Assembly (NCBI GenBank): GCA_009763385.1
Contig: CM019825.1
Location: 21,071,499 to 21,135,498 of the forward strand
DNA from: Coix lacryma-jobi var. lacryma-jobi
Lineage: Eukaryota; Streptophyta; Magnoliopsida; Poales; Poaceae
DNA length: 64,000 nt
Direction of reading: 5' to 3'
A program made the translations under genes and the position numbers. The first letter of the stretch is position 1. Each line of letters opens with the position of its first letter. A model generated the notes under the pieces. The model was not told where the DNA came from, searched no databases, and saw only the letters and a program-made list of their open reading frames with translations. Below, in pieces: positions 11,901-22,370 of this stretch.

Positions 11901-14900
11901 ATGGTTTAGATTCAGTGAATCATGTTCTATTCTGCTTCTAAGTCTTGGAGAAAAAATAATGAAGGGTATTGAAGTAACAAAATAATATGTCGGCTCATTT
12001 TTTTTCTAAAAAAAAATTGCTCCTTGAAGCAAACATCAAGATCCCAATGCATACATAATGTAATGCATTAGCAATCATCCTAAAAGATACACATAGGGTT
12101 TGTTTGGTTAGGTGGTTAACCGCTGGCCTAGTTCCCTGGAGTCAAGATACCCTTGTTTGGTTGCCTACAAATGGGTTTGGGGGGGGGGGGCTGACTTAGG
12201 GGAGCCAAACGTACACTCGTAGCCAGGCTAGCAAAGAACGTGGGGAGTGGGCGTTTTTGCAGAGCCTAGCTTGGCCAAGCCACGTGCGCGCATCTCCTCA
12301 CTGCGTCCTCTCCCCACCGCACCGTCTCCTCACCGCATTGCCTGTGCAGGCTGACCAACACCGGAGAAGGTGACGACATAGCGCGTGAACTCGCTAGCCC
12401 TTGCGCAAGAGCTCCGCTGGCATCAGAGTGCCGACCCCAGCATCAGAGCCCCATTGTACAGGACCTCCACTCGTTGCGCACGAGCACGCTGGCCCAGGCA
12501 CGAGGAGTGCCGCGCCGGGTGGAAGAGGAGGAAGTGGGGTGGCACGAAGATGTGCGAGTGTGAAAGGTCCTAGTTTGGTTTTGGTAATTGAGTGACAACT
12601 TAGGTGGACTAATATGTGTTTGAAGTGAATTATCATAGGTGATTAGTCCACAGGTGATCATGTGTGAGCAACATATGCCATAGAGGTGAAATGGCTTGGA
12701 GGATATTGCAAGGCTCACACATGAGATGAAGGAGCTTAATGCACATGAATCATGACATGTGGTCATGTGACTAAGATGGTGAAGATCAAGGCAAGACTTG
12801 GCTTGATGGACCGGTTGCGAAGGTGAAGGGCAAGTTGGAGGCTTTGAAGCCGTTGGTACCGAGTGTCAGGAGGCTTAAGCAAGACTTGGCGCCGAAGGAC
12901 CGAAGCAATGGTGAAGGGCAAGTGATGTCAAGATCGATGGACCATGGAGGTCATGTGATGATATGAAGTGGATCATATCATTTGATGAAGAGGTTGATGC
13001 ATGTGTTGCATCAACACCGAAGGAGATGGAATGGAATGTGCAAGACAAAGGTATAATTGTAGGACATTTCATTTCACCGGTCATAGGTGTGTAGAGAAGA
13101 TTATGACCGGGTTTAGGATAGATGGCCGTACTATCAAGAGGAGCAAACTTGTTTGCATATCGGTTATCTAGTGCCACTTGAGCGATCTAACTTTGCGATG
13201 TTGCTAGGATCGAGTGGCGTAATGAGTGAAAGAGAAAATCCTTTAAAAATGATTGTGAAAATGCTAACACACATGCACATGATGTTGTACACTTGGTGGT
13301 GTTGGCACATTTGAAAAGGAGAAGTTGTTGGAGTTGATTTGGATCAACACAGAGAAGAAAAGGAAGTTTTCTGGGTGTGGTCGGTAGTACCGCCCAAGGG
13401 TGCTGCGTGCAACCTTCTCTGTGTTGAGTCTGAAATGGCCTGGCGGTTGTACCGCCATAGGGTCGGTAGTACCGACCCTCGGTAGTACCGACCAGAGCGT
13501 CGGTGGTACCGTGGTCATGAGGGGTTTTGCAGGCTCTCTGTGTTGAGCTAAGATTGGCCTGCCGGTAGTACCGCCATAAGAGCCGGTACTACCGACCTTT
13601 GGTGACACCGAGGTCTGGAGTTCTGGGAGCTCTCTGTGTAGTCCCAGATTGGCCTGTCGGTAGTACCGCCGTAGGGCCGGTACTACCGACCATCGGTGGT
13701 ACCGAGGTCTGGAGGAAGTCTGGGAGCTCTCTGTGCAGTCCCAGGTTGGCCTGTCGGTAGTACCGCCATAGGGCCGGTACTACCGACCGTCGGTGGTACC
13801 GACCAGGGGTCGGTTGTTCCTTTGGTCAACGCGCCGTGTGTAACGGCTATATTTGACATAGTCGGTACTACCGGCCCAGGGGGGTCGGTACTACCGACCG
13901 TAGCGCAGAATGCCCAGTGAAGGCGCATAATGGCTAATTGGCCCTTGAGGCTATATATAGTTGTTGAGACCGGCCTTGGGCTGGTGGGTCAAGTGGCTGA
14001 GCACTCCAAAGCCTTGGTGGCTTGTGTGGATGTGCCAGAGACCCCTCTAACACACATATGCTTTAGTGCTTATCCGATTGTGTGAGAGAGTGATCCTAGT
14101 GCGTTGCTTTGAGAGATAGCATCGAGTGGCACTAGGTGTTCGAGTTGCAAGCCGGTGTGCTTATTACTCTTGGAGGTTGCCACCTCCTAGACGGCTTGGT
14201 GCTTATTTTCTTCCTGTTAATTGAAAATCAAGGTGAAATAACAGCTTCAAATTCCTGCCTAAGAACTTACTGATAATGAGTGGTTGGTAATGAACACACC
14301 CTTTTCTGATTCTATCCTGTAACAAAGTTCAACATAAGATTCATGTAATAGTAGATATACATGTAATTGCAAATGAACTGAATTCCAGAAAAAAGGTGAT
14401 ATGACCATATCAACAGCAGAGCACAAGTGTAATTCTTATTCAAAGGGAGATTCAACTAGAAACAGTTATTAAAAAAGAAATGATGGTACAGAAAAAGAAA
14501 CAATGGCTGAGAAATAAAATTAATTTAGTAAGCAAATGGACAATAAGGGCAACTTACAACATAAAGGTAATCAACTGTAAATGTAGGAAAAATCAAACCA
14601 AGTATTGGAACAACACCATCTGATTCAAGCTTATAATAGATTACTATGACTACTGTTTCTGAGATATTCTCTCCACAAAAGACATGTAGTTATGTATAAC
14701 TTAAACTATACAGAGGATAAGGTGGTAAGTACAGCTTTATGTTGAAAGATTCTAGATGAGGAAGCCATGTGAGAAGCCTTCCTGGAGTTCAGAACATAAA
14801 TCTGGCTATTTATACCAGACCAAGTAAGAACGAATGTGCAGGAACACTACTAAACTGATTATCATCAATATCAAATCGAAGTGCTTAGATATGAGCACGA

Positions 14901-17244
14901 TCGCTGTGTTATGGACAGAACAGTGAACAACACGATTTATGGGTTATTACGATATTTCAACAAGAAGAAAGCCTTCATGTGTTATCATATTAAAATCAGA
15001 TCCAAATAAATGTGGCAACACGGACAACATCTCTAGAAGTGGAACTGCATGGCATAAAAGTGAATTGGTTTTTCATGAAGTTGAAGTAACTTTATGTTCC
15101 AGTAACCACTGGAACAATTGGAAACAATGCCTAACTTGGTAACTGGCAGCATGAACACATATTGAAGCTGTGTTGCATTATACGCACAGGAGATATATTA
15201 TGGTAAATAAACACACAGTTAATTCAAAAGTTATTACGATTCCTTAACATGGTAACAGTAAAAGTTGAAAGCCTGATGTTGTCATAGTGTGTTGAGCATG
15301 CATACCATTTAATTGTTGCAGTGGCAGCCGCAAGGCAAAGATAATACTGCTTGCAGTAAGTATCTAAACCAAGGGCAGATGGGTCTCTAGCTGAAAGACT
15401 TTTCACCATGACAGCACCCTTAAAGTAGAGGAACATGTACGGTGTTAAGGGGAAGTTAGCCAGCCCCAAGAATAGAAAGAAAGAGAATGGGGTGGGGTAA
15501 AAGAGGAGAAAATGTACCTTCGTATCATCGAAGCAACCACGTGCCATGGTGACCTATAAAATTCTGTTTATATTAGAACACGATATTTTTACTGAAAACA
15601 ATGATAATAAATCCAAGTTAATATCAAATACCTTTTTGTTTGCTGGGTAATGTTTATTGATCAATTCTGAAACTCCAACCATACCATCTGCTGCTGTTTT
15701 GTTCGGGGGCACAATGACAACCATGGGATCATAGAAATGAAGTAGTGTCTTTGTATTGTGGTATGAGCAACTTGTCTCGATAAACTGAGATAGGTGCAAC
15801 GAGGCTGATCTTAAATCAAAGGCTGCAACACCAACCTATAACAGTATACCGTCTTCTATAATTAATAGATCATACTTGGTTTCTTAAAAAAAGGATGACC
15901 AAATCATTAAAAGGATAAATCATTTCACAAGATAATTCTCTATCTATGTATACATTGAATTGAATTGAATTATTTTGTTTATCATCATAATACATACCAG
16001 CTTATGCGTAAAGGCATTAAACAGAAACAACAATACATGTCTACATTCATAACCAGAATATTAACAAGCTCCAAAAATAATTATTTCCAAAACTGTCACA
16101 ACAAAGAATTGATACGATACAACATGAGATGGGACACACAAGTTCAGATGCGACTTAAGAAAAGACAAACAAAACATAGAATTCTAAATTTGCAGTAGTT
16201 AATAAACAGTAAAACAGGTGAATAAAATTTTAATCTAATAAGGGAATCACTAAATACTGACATAGTTCAATTATTAATGATTTATAAGAAAAATACTAGG
16301 TTTAATGTTTCCCATGAAAACTTATTGCATATTACTCTTTCCTGCTTCCTGCAACCCCCGCATCTCAGCGGCCCTTTCACTGGCTAGTATGCCATCTCAA
16401 TAGGGTTAAAAAAAGTGTTCATAACATTTTTGCTTTTTCCCAGCTCATGAAGAGCTTGTAAGTTGCCATTATCGAAGTATAGTTACTCTACACAACCTTC
16501 TCATATAGGTGCTTAACCGTAATTACGGTGCTGCCCTCTTGTAATAAAATGGCAATGAAGGTTATGCTATGTACTACTAGGAAGAATAAACTCAGAGAGA
16601 CTGAGACAACGAAAATTGGAACATCTGACCAAATCAGTTTTAGTGATCCATTCAACAGCAGGGTAATGAAATAGTTTTGCCATCCTCGACAGCTGTGTTA
16701 ATCTCAGTCACAATTCGACTTTACAACAGCTGGATCAGCCCGGGGAAAATAGTACACCGATAAACCAAAGGCCAATCCTCAAAACCCCTAAACCCTAGAA
16801 GAATAACTCGGAGCACAAAGGAATGCGACGCTCGAACCGAATAACTAACTGCAAAAGTCCTATTCAAACCAATTGAAGCAAGCAATCCGACGAAGCAACA
16901 GCAGCGAACCAATCGAAGCAAACAATTCGACGAAGCAGCTGCATCAGCTATTCAGCAAACCAATCGAAGCAAGCAATCCGACGAATCAGCAGCTTACACA
17001 GTTGGAGCGCCCCGACCAGCACGCGAACGACGAACTGGGAGGGAGCGAGAGCCGGGCGGGGATAACGGGGTCACGAGAGGAATTGATCCAATTCGCGCGG
17101 ATTGATCGAGCAACCGGGGAAATGCGGACGGGGCTTTAGAACGTGACTAACCTCCTTGGCGCGGTTCTCGATGAGGCCGATCACGAAGCTAGACCGCTCT
17201 CCGCCTCCTCCTCCTCCGTCAGCTCCGGCGGCGTCGCCCTCCAT
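2919..17244 (-). CDS. MSH4: DNA mismatch-repair family protein MSH4 (meiotic MutS homologue), 24 exons
   Basis: MSH4 pairs with MSH5 as a meiosis-specific clamp on recombination intermediates and promotes class I crossovers; it has no mismatch repair role. Exons (minus order): 17152-17244, 15632-15835, 15518-15553, 15306-15418, 14271-14316, 11685-11731, 11418-11525, 11133-11208, 9748-9820, 9466-9611, 9275-9360, 8270-8409, 8064-8203, 7932-7982, 7544-7607, 6490-6633, 6053-6120, 5888-5946, 5638-5794, 4576-4628, 4397-4495, 3770-3884, 3562-3684, 2919-3086. All use GT..AG and phases close, giving 2,409 nt or 802 residues; Arabidopsis MSH4 is about 790. Visible signatures are ERSSFVIGLIENRAKE at the N terminus, the Walker A loop GPNMSGKST (~562-570, split by an intron) and Walker B LVVVDELGRATS (~637-648). 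As in other MSH4 proteins, the N-terminal mismatch-recognition domain is absent. Intron 5 (2.5 kb) carries a retrotransposon LTR fragment. No stop or frameshift is seen. Confidence 0.95.
4725..4890. mobile_element. Partial Stowaway-type MITE in MSH4 intron 19
   Basis: It begins after a TA with CTTCCTCCATTCAAATTATA, the usual Stowaway terminal word, followed by the usual AAGTCAAACTTTTCTAACCT stretch. The opposite terminal repeat is missing or unrecognisable, so the right boundary is approximate. Confidence 0.5.
9955..10430. mobile_element. Possible LTR-like insertion in MSH4 intron 8
   Basis: A GC-richer block sits in an AT-rich intron. It contains a TTATTTAAGGGCAGCTGTG promoter-like word at ~10170 and an AATAATGAATAA polyadenylation-like word at ~10208, followed by a CT-rich part, which is the layout of an LTR. 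Exact ends and a target duplication could not be found. Confidence 0.3.
12095..12560. repeat. Unclassified repeat-like block in MSH4 intron 5
   Basis: It starts with GGGTTTGTTTGGTTAGGTGG, the kind of GTTTGGTT end common to grass hAT or Tourist elements, and includes a G homopolymer (~12179-12191) and a GC-rich tail. No matching opposite end was found; the adjoining LTR fragment at 12561 may have interrupted it. Confidence 0.35.
12561..14201 (+). mobile_element. Truncated solo LTR related to the inner retroelement, in MSH4 intron 5
   Basis: It opens with TGAAAGGTCCTAGTTTGGTT, the same 5' terminus as the 2,596-bp LTRs at 47902-50497 and 55402-57997 (those lie on the minus strand). Colinear similarity runs through the palindrome array, the TATATATA promoter word (~13950) and the block ending CCTCCTAGACGGCTTGGTG. 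It stops at ~14201, lacking roughly the last 850 bp of the LTR. It lies opposite to MSH4 and does not touch the flanking splice sites. Confidence 0.85.
13375..13910. repeat. Array of CGGTAGTACCG palindromes
   Basis: About 17 copies of a short near-palindrome occur here in the forms GGTCGGTAGTACCGACC, GCCGGTACTACCGACC and CGGTGGTACCG. They are spaced 20-60 bp apart with the repeating filler AGCTCTCTGTG. The full form has two 8-bp arms around one central base. Confidence 0.85.
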
Positions 17245-17480
17245 CTCCGCCGCGCTGAGCCGGGCACCGCAGCTGCGCCCGAGAGAGTGTGCGCGAATGC
17301 GGGCGGCTTTTCTCGGGGGAATGTGCCGGAATGCAATGCCGCTTGGCGCTTGACCGTTATATAGGTGGGCCAACACAGGCCCATGAGGCGGAGGCCTCGT
17401 ATAGGATGCCGAGCCAGCAGTGGCCCAGCCCAACTGGATCCCTGAAGAAAAGAAAAGGTAGCCCCTAGGCGGCGCCGACG
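17245..17480. promoter_or_regulatory. Shared promoter region between MSH4 (-) and PDRG1-like gene (+)
   Basis: On the minus strand a TATATAAC-type TATA box lies at ~17356-17364, about 115 bp before the MSH4 ATG. TGGGCC/GGCCCA words (site II-like elements common in plant promoters of proliferating-cell genes) are at 17366-17371, 17378-17383 and 17422-17427. The PDRG1-like 5' exon begins somewhere after ~17450, so the two genes are head to head within about 0.2-0.3 kb. Confidence 0.6.
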
Positions 17481-18656
17481 AGCGGACGAGGCGATTGCGG
17501 TGGGCAACCTGCAGCGAGGGGGAGTCGCCGGGCGCAGAACCAGGCAGCGAGCGGCTAGTGGTGGGAACCGCGCTGCGACAGTGGCGCGGCCGACACCCTG
17601 GCAGACAGCGACCTCTCGGCGTGTCATCCGCACACAGTACAGGAGGCGAGTGAGTTCTAGGCGGTGCCTCCCGAGGCCCCGAGCGGTTCTGAGCTCTCAG
17701 GCATAGTCAGATCCCCGTAAGTATAAACTGAACCGATTCTCTGTAATATAGAGAAGGGAAATTTCGCAGTTGTAAGGTTGTAATCTGCAGTTCAGCTTTT
17801 AGTATTTTATATTATCTGCATATTTGAGATTTTGAGTACATACTTTTCCAGAAATAGAAGAAGTGCTCCACGCAACTAGGGATAACATGACTCGACTATT
17901 AAGGCTCAGGTTGTTTTAGTTCTGAGAATGATTTATCGAGCAAATTGGCAGAACAATTGGTGTATTTGACCGCAAGACTAGAGATCAGTTGAGGAAAGCG
18001 TTTGTGTTGAATAGTCCATCCAATTCAACAAATGCTTCATAATTTTCTTTAGTTCCACTTATTTGACTATTGTGCTGAACTTGCTGATTCACTTAAATGG
18101 ATAACTTTTTTATCGTCAGTGAAGCATGTAGGATGAATTGCGAGGTCACTGGAACTGAAATTTCGGATTTTGTTTGTTGTGTCTAGTCATATGAGAAGGT
18201 TCTGTGTGGGAAGCCATGGCCCGGGTCAAGGACAAGGCATTCTGCTAGCTCATATCGGTTTTAGCCCAGCATCTACTCTAATTTAAACCGTGTATTCCAG
18301 TTCTATTTTATTTGGTATACCACATGAGGCTTCAATTTTAAAATTGAAGTAGTTAGAAAATCATACTATGTGGTCAATATATTAAAATAAAGAGAATTTG
18401 ATGCTTCTTCACCTCAAGTGCTACTTTTGCACAAGCATTCTTTTTACTTATATCAGGTTTCAGAATTGTGCACATTGTGTAATAGAAGATAGATAGCTAA
18501 AATTGACTCTGAATATTGTGTTTAACACTTTAAGATACTGGTGTACAATATGAGGGTGACTGTGGGTGTACAATATGAGGGTGACTGTGTTCTTCTTAAG
18601 CAATTTACTGGGAATCTGAGACAATGAAAAAAAAAATGATTGGCATTATTTTTCAG
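17480..18656 (+). other. 5'-UTR exon and 5'-UTR intron of PDRG1-like gene
   Basis: A GC-rich leader ends at a strong donor, CCCC|GTAAGTATA (intron starts 17717), and the acceptor TTTTCAG ends at 18656, eight bases before the ATG. The ~0.9-kb intron is AT-rich with no recognisable gene. The transcription start is inferred only. Confidence 0.5.
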
Positions 18657-18663
18657 ATCTATA

Positions 18664-19866
18664 ATGGATCCCAACATGAAGCAGCTTCAAGAGGCTCTGG
18701 TTGACATTGAGACTGATGCGGAACAAGTTCTTCTGGCTAGGCATCAGGTTCATATGTGTATGTTTGCCTTATTAATACCACATGAGAGTCTAAATATCAC
18801 TCTTTTGATTTTTTGTTCTCTGCTATTATCAGTTGGTAGAAAATGATAAGATAAGAAATGCAAACAGGGAAGCCCTGACAGCTCTCAGGAAACAAGCTAG
18901 GACAACCAAAAGCAGTGTGCCATCTCCCTTTGAGGTCATAATGAAAGAGATGGAAGGAAACTCTGGCAAGCAGCTGATAAAGGAGATATGCCCAACTTGT
19001 GGGGATCATGACCCCAAAGAACATACTTGGCTAATGTTCCGTGGATCTGATGTTTTTGCTCGTGTCCCATTTCATGTGGCACACACTGTTCTGGAAAAAG
19101 GTATGCTCAGGAATTGCATTCCACAAAAACCAGTGCATTTGAATCTATTAGTGATGCAGCTTCGTTAGATATATGGAGCAAGCATTTACAGTTGATTTGA
19201 ATTTCATGTAGACCATGCTTGGGCTGTAGTTCTTGCATTTTCTTTGCAGCTTTTTTGCACACACTGTTAAAATGAGTAGCATGTGAAGAACTTTGTGCTG
19301 ACACTGTTCTTTTTTTACCAACTCTTCTGGCATCCAAACTATTTTCCTTCATTTTCGTGAAAATCCAAGAAAAAAATTGTGAAACATTTTTTCCTTTCTG
19401 TGAACAAGGAAACTTATGTGCCAATTTAGTAACTATTTATATTTAGCCAGTTCCTTTAGACAAGACATATGACTAAGGGGGTGTTTGGTTCTCACCCCCT
19501 AGAGTTTAGTCCCTAGAGTTTAGTCACTTTTAGTCACTAAAGTTCCAAACACCCCCACTAAAAGTCACTTTTAATACTACAACTCTAGTGACTTCCATTA
19601 AATTTTAGTGGCTAAACTCTAGGGGGTGGGAACCAAACACCCCCTAACAATGGCTTATTTCACCTTCTATTGGTGCAGACCAAGGATGCCTTGATTTTGA
19701 TACCAAGAAACTGCAAAGCTTTCTCAAGGATAAATCACTTGTGATCGCTGAGAAAGGTGCCCTAGCAGGAAGATTCGGTGTTGACACTGTGAAATCCTTG
19801 GTTAGCCTTACAGACACACCTAAGTTGACACAAGGGGGAGCAGAAGTGAAGTATCAGTTGGGTTAG
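18664..19866 (+). CDS. PDRG1: p53 and DNA-damage-regulated protein 1-like (PDRG1, prefoldin-like)
   Basis: Three coding exons: 18664-18747, 18833-19100 and 19679-19866. Splice phases close and give 179 residues. PDRG1 is a small prefoldin-beta-like coiled-coil protein that, in animals, belongs to the R2TP/prefoldin-like chaperone complex. The family features visible are an N-terminal helix with ALVDIETDAEQVLLARHQ, the NDKIRNANREALTALRK heptad-rich stretch, the central hairpin with WLMFRGSDVF, and a C-terminal coiled coil. Plant members carry an insert before the hairpin; here it contains a CPTCGDHD pair of cysteines (~81 and 84). The start is the first in-frame ATG after the 5'-UTR intron that matches the family. 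The last intron carries a Tourist MITE. Assignment is from memory of human PDRG1. Confidence 0.85.
19477..19644. mobile_element. Tourist-like (PIF/Harbinger) MITE in PDRG1 intron
   Basis: 168-bp element with terminal inverted repeats GGGGGTGTTTGGTTC / GAACCAAACACCCCC, flanked on both sides by the 3-bp duplication TAA (19474-19476 and 19645-19647). It has no coding capacity. Confidence 0.9.
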
Positions 19867-20976
19867 ATGTCCAACCACAATGCTGTTTCTTAGATATCTT
19901 CTGTATAGATGTTTGCTTTTGTGTCGCACAAAATTTTGCGTGATTGTTAGCACTTGCAAAAATTTGTTCCAAATGGATGTTGAGCTGTTGAACCGCAGCT
20001 AATCTGGTTGTTTTGAATTCTGATTTGCTGTGACATTGTAACGTGATCAGTGTGTAGTTCCTGATGGTGCATCCTTGATGGCCTAGCTGTAGTTCCTGAT
20101 GGGAATTTTTCATGGCGCAATCAGTTATCAGTGTGTAGTTCCTGTTTCAAACTGAAGACAGGTGGCATCCAGTGGGTCAGAACGGTCTTCGAAGCCTTGC
20201 ACGGTGAGGGTGTTTGCAGGTGTCTCTTTTCTTTGCTGCCTTTTCAATGTGTTCTTCGACAGGCAATGGACAATCAAATAAAGAAGATGACCGTCCTGAC
20301 CCTCGTTGTAGTCTTATTTTTTAGAGGTGGTTTTGCGTCAAGTCGTCCTTTTGTATAAGCTATTGTTTTCCTTGATATATATATCATATATGAGACACTC
20401 TCTTGAGTGTCTTTCTCAAAAAAAAAAAAAAAAAAAAAAAGAGCCAAGGTTAGTGTTCCTCACAGTTTGCACGAGAAGTCTGTTAACTTGCAATGTGGGT
20501 CAGTGGGTGCAAATCTGTCCTAAAAATTGTGCAATTGCAGATGACATGACTCCATTTCGGCTTCAACAGTTCAGACAGTTGAGCATGGCTCGTTGCCGTC
20601 ATTTGAGCTTCAGTCCCGGAGGGGGACAGTTGTAGCGGCCGTTGCGGGGGAATGAGGGGCCATCGCTCCCTCAGAATAGCAGCTTCAGATAGATTAGGCT
20701 CTTCAATGTAATACACTTGTAAATAAATAAAATCTTCCTTTATATATAAAAAAATTGCATCCTCTTTTAAATCCTGATTGTCTTAGCTGTGCGATCTAGT
20801 TTGATATGCAAACGTAGTAAGGCATCATTTATGCCCACTGATTGTTCCCGTGCGGCTTTAAAGGGTGTGTTTTCTTTGAGAAACCGTCTTACCAAATACC
20901 AACTTGTTCTAGATGGAGTTATACGTACATCATTAGTCATTTTCTTAAATTTAGTACAACCCCATCTCTTCTTATA
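19867..20976. other. 3' flank of PDRG1-like gene with an internal poly(A) tract
   Basis: No gene is recognised here. A ~22-base A run at ~20419-20440 directly follows a short imperfect hairpin around ACACTCTCTTGAGTGT, which looks like the 3' end of a non-LTR (LINE) insertion; its 5' end and target duplication were not found. A cluster of AATAAA-type words at ~20722 could serve as a polyadenylation signal. Confidence 0.4.
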
Positions 20977-21237
20977 CTCCATCCGTTCCAAATTATAAGT
21001 CATTCCAAAAATATTGGAGAGTCAAAGTTTTTCAACTTTGACCAAAGTTATAGAGAAAAGCACAAAGATTTATGACATCAAATATGTATATTATGAAAAT
21101 ATAACTCATTAAGAATCTAATGATACTTAGTTGGTATCATAGATGTTATTATCTTGTTATATAATTTTGGTCAAAGTTGAAAAACTCTCCAAGATTCTTG
21201 GAATGACTTATAATTTGGAAATTTGGAACGGAGGGAG
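20977..21237. mobile_element. Stowaway (Tc1/mariner) MITE
   Basis: 261 bp between TA dinucleotides (20975-20976 and 21238-21239). The ends are CTCCATCCGTTCCAAATTAT and its near complement ending GGAACGGAGGGAG. The interior includes the paired TTCAACTTTGACCAAAGTTA and TTGGTCAAAGTTGAAAAACT blocks. Confidence 0.9.
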
Positions 21238-21558
21238 TACAAGAGTGTGAGTCGTCACACAAAAGCACCGTCGATGCATGGACTCTCCCTCTCAGTCGTC
21301 CTCAGTCCTCTCAGTCCTCGCTCAGAGATAGAGATGATCTCCTGACTTACCCAGCTAGTACTATTTACAAGTCCAGTGGGCCACTCACAGGTCACGCCTG
21401 AACCCATTCGTCACTGAAGTATTTTGGGTTGGGCTTCCCAAGTCGCTGGGAACGCCGCGGCCCATTTTCCTCTGGTGCTCTCGCATCTGCTGCTGCAGAG
21501 TCCTCCACTGCATTCACACCAGCACATAGTCATCATCAGTTTCAAAAACGGTATTCAT

Positions 21559-22065
21559 TCAGAGAGGGGACACGGTAAGCAAAGGGCGCGGACAAACGAA
21601 CGAACCGTGTCTAACGACGAGCTCCAACGGCGCGAGCTTGTCGGCGGCGTGGAGCAGCGACGAGATCCTCGCGTCCCCGGGCTTCAGGTTGCCGGGGAGG
21701 TGAATGCAGAGCCGGTTGAGCTTGGGCCGGACCTGGTGGGTGTGGGCCAGCTCACCAAGCCGGATGAGGGCGCCGGCGAGCGAGTCGGGGTCGACGCTGC
21801 CGTCGAAGGTCAGCTCACGGAGCTGCGTCCAGAGGCCGCGCCATGGCCTGGACAGGACGCTGGTGCGCGCAGCTTCGCGCGCGCACTGGAGACGGGCGAG
21901 CACCTCCAGTTGCGGGTCCGAGGGGAGGCTGCTGAGCCGGTCCTCCTCCTCCTCCTCCCCAACGCCGTCGCCGCCATCCGGGGTGCGCCGGGGACGGACG
22001 CGGCGCGCGGCTCCTCTCGGTGCGGCCACCGGCGAGACGAGGCCACGGTCCGATCGCAGCCGCAT
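21559..22065 (-). CDS. F-box protein, short and probably 3'-truncated
   Basis: The 168-residue frame begins MRLRSDRG and contains an F-box at ~41-80: LSSLPSDPQLEVLARL, then CAREAARTSVLSRPWRGLW. It is followed by LRELTFDG and the start of the conserved region that precedes leucine-rich repeats in grass F-box/LRR/FBD proteins. F-box proteins are the substrate receptors of SCF ubiquitin ligases and bind SKP1 through this motif. Full-length relatives are around 400-500 residues, so most of the substrate-binding part is missing. In the F-box the usual DD/DL after LP is replaced by SDPQ. An upstream TATA and a probable 5'-UTR intron suggest it may still be transcribed. A possible second exon is described as a finding. 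It could equally be a decaying pseudogene. Confidence 0.6.
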   Translation of the reverse strand: MRLRSDRGLVSPVAAPRGAARRVRPRRTPDGGDGVGEEEEEDRLSSLPSDPQLEVLARLQCAREAARTSVLSRPWRGLWTQLRELTFDGSVDPDSLAGALIRLGELAHTHQVRPKLNRLCIHLPGNLKPGDARISSLLHAADKLAPLELVVRHGSFVCPRPLLTVSPL

Positions 22066-22370
22066 GGCTCGTCAACGTCAACTTCACCCTGCAAGGCGCA
22101 GGAGGTGCGCAGTCTGCAGAGGGCAAGAGATGGAAATCAATCAGAATCAATGGAGCGGCGCGGAGCCAACTCGATGCTTCTACTACGGAACCGTGCCGGA
22201 GCCAGGCTGATGAATCGGATCAGCAACTCAATGCACGAGAGAAGAAGCAGCTAGTACCTGTACCGTTAGGGTCGTCGGCTGGGGCAAGGCCTCATCAACG
22301 ACTGCAAGCAAGACGGAGTGAGCAAGCAAGGATCACCGATCTATCATCTGTGTGTATATTTATAGCCCCT
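22066..22370 (-). promoter_or_regulatory. Leader and TATA box of the F-box gene
   Basis: On the minus strand TATAAATA (22357-22364) is followed by a plausible start region near 22330. A donor-like word (ACAG|GTACTA) lies at ~22255 and an acceptor-like TCTGCAG at ~22120, then the ATG at 22065. This order is typical of a grass gene with a 5'-UTR intron. It is a prediction only. Confidence 0.45.

Noticed and set aside
12385..13928. Several frames of 60-115 codons in MSH4 intron 5
   Set aside because: They lie in the LTR fragment and palindrome array and are broken relative to each other.
17071..17433. Longer 120-codon frame that would extend MSH4 upstream of its ATG at 17244
   Set aside because: The extra 63 codons cross the TATA box and 5' UTR, and the family N terminus begins at the internal Met; the 3' end of the frame runs past the exon 1 donor.
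21424..22254. 276-codon plus-strand frame
   Set aside because: It is antisense to the F-box exon, whose minus-strand product has a recognisable F-box; the plus frame is a compositional shadow.
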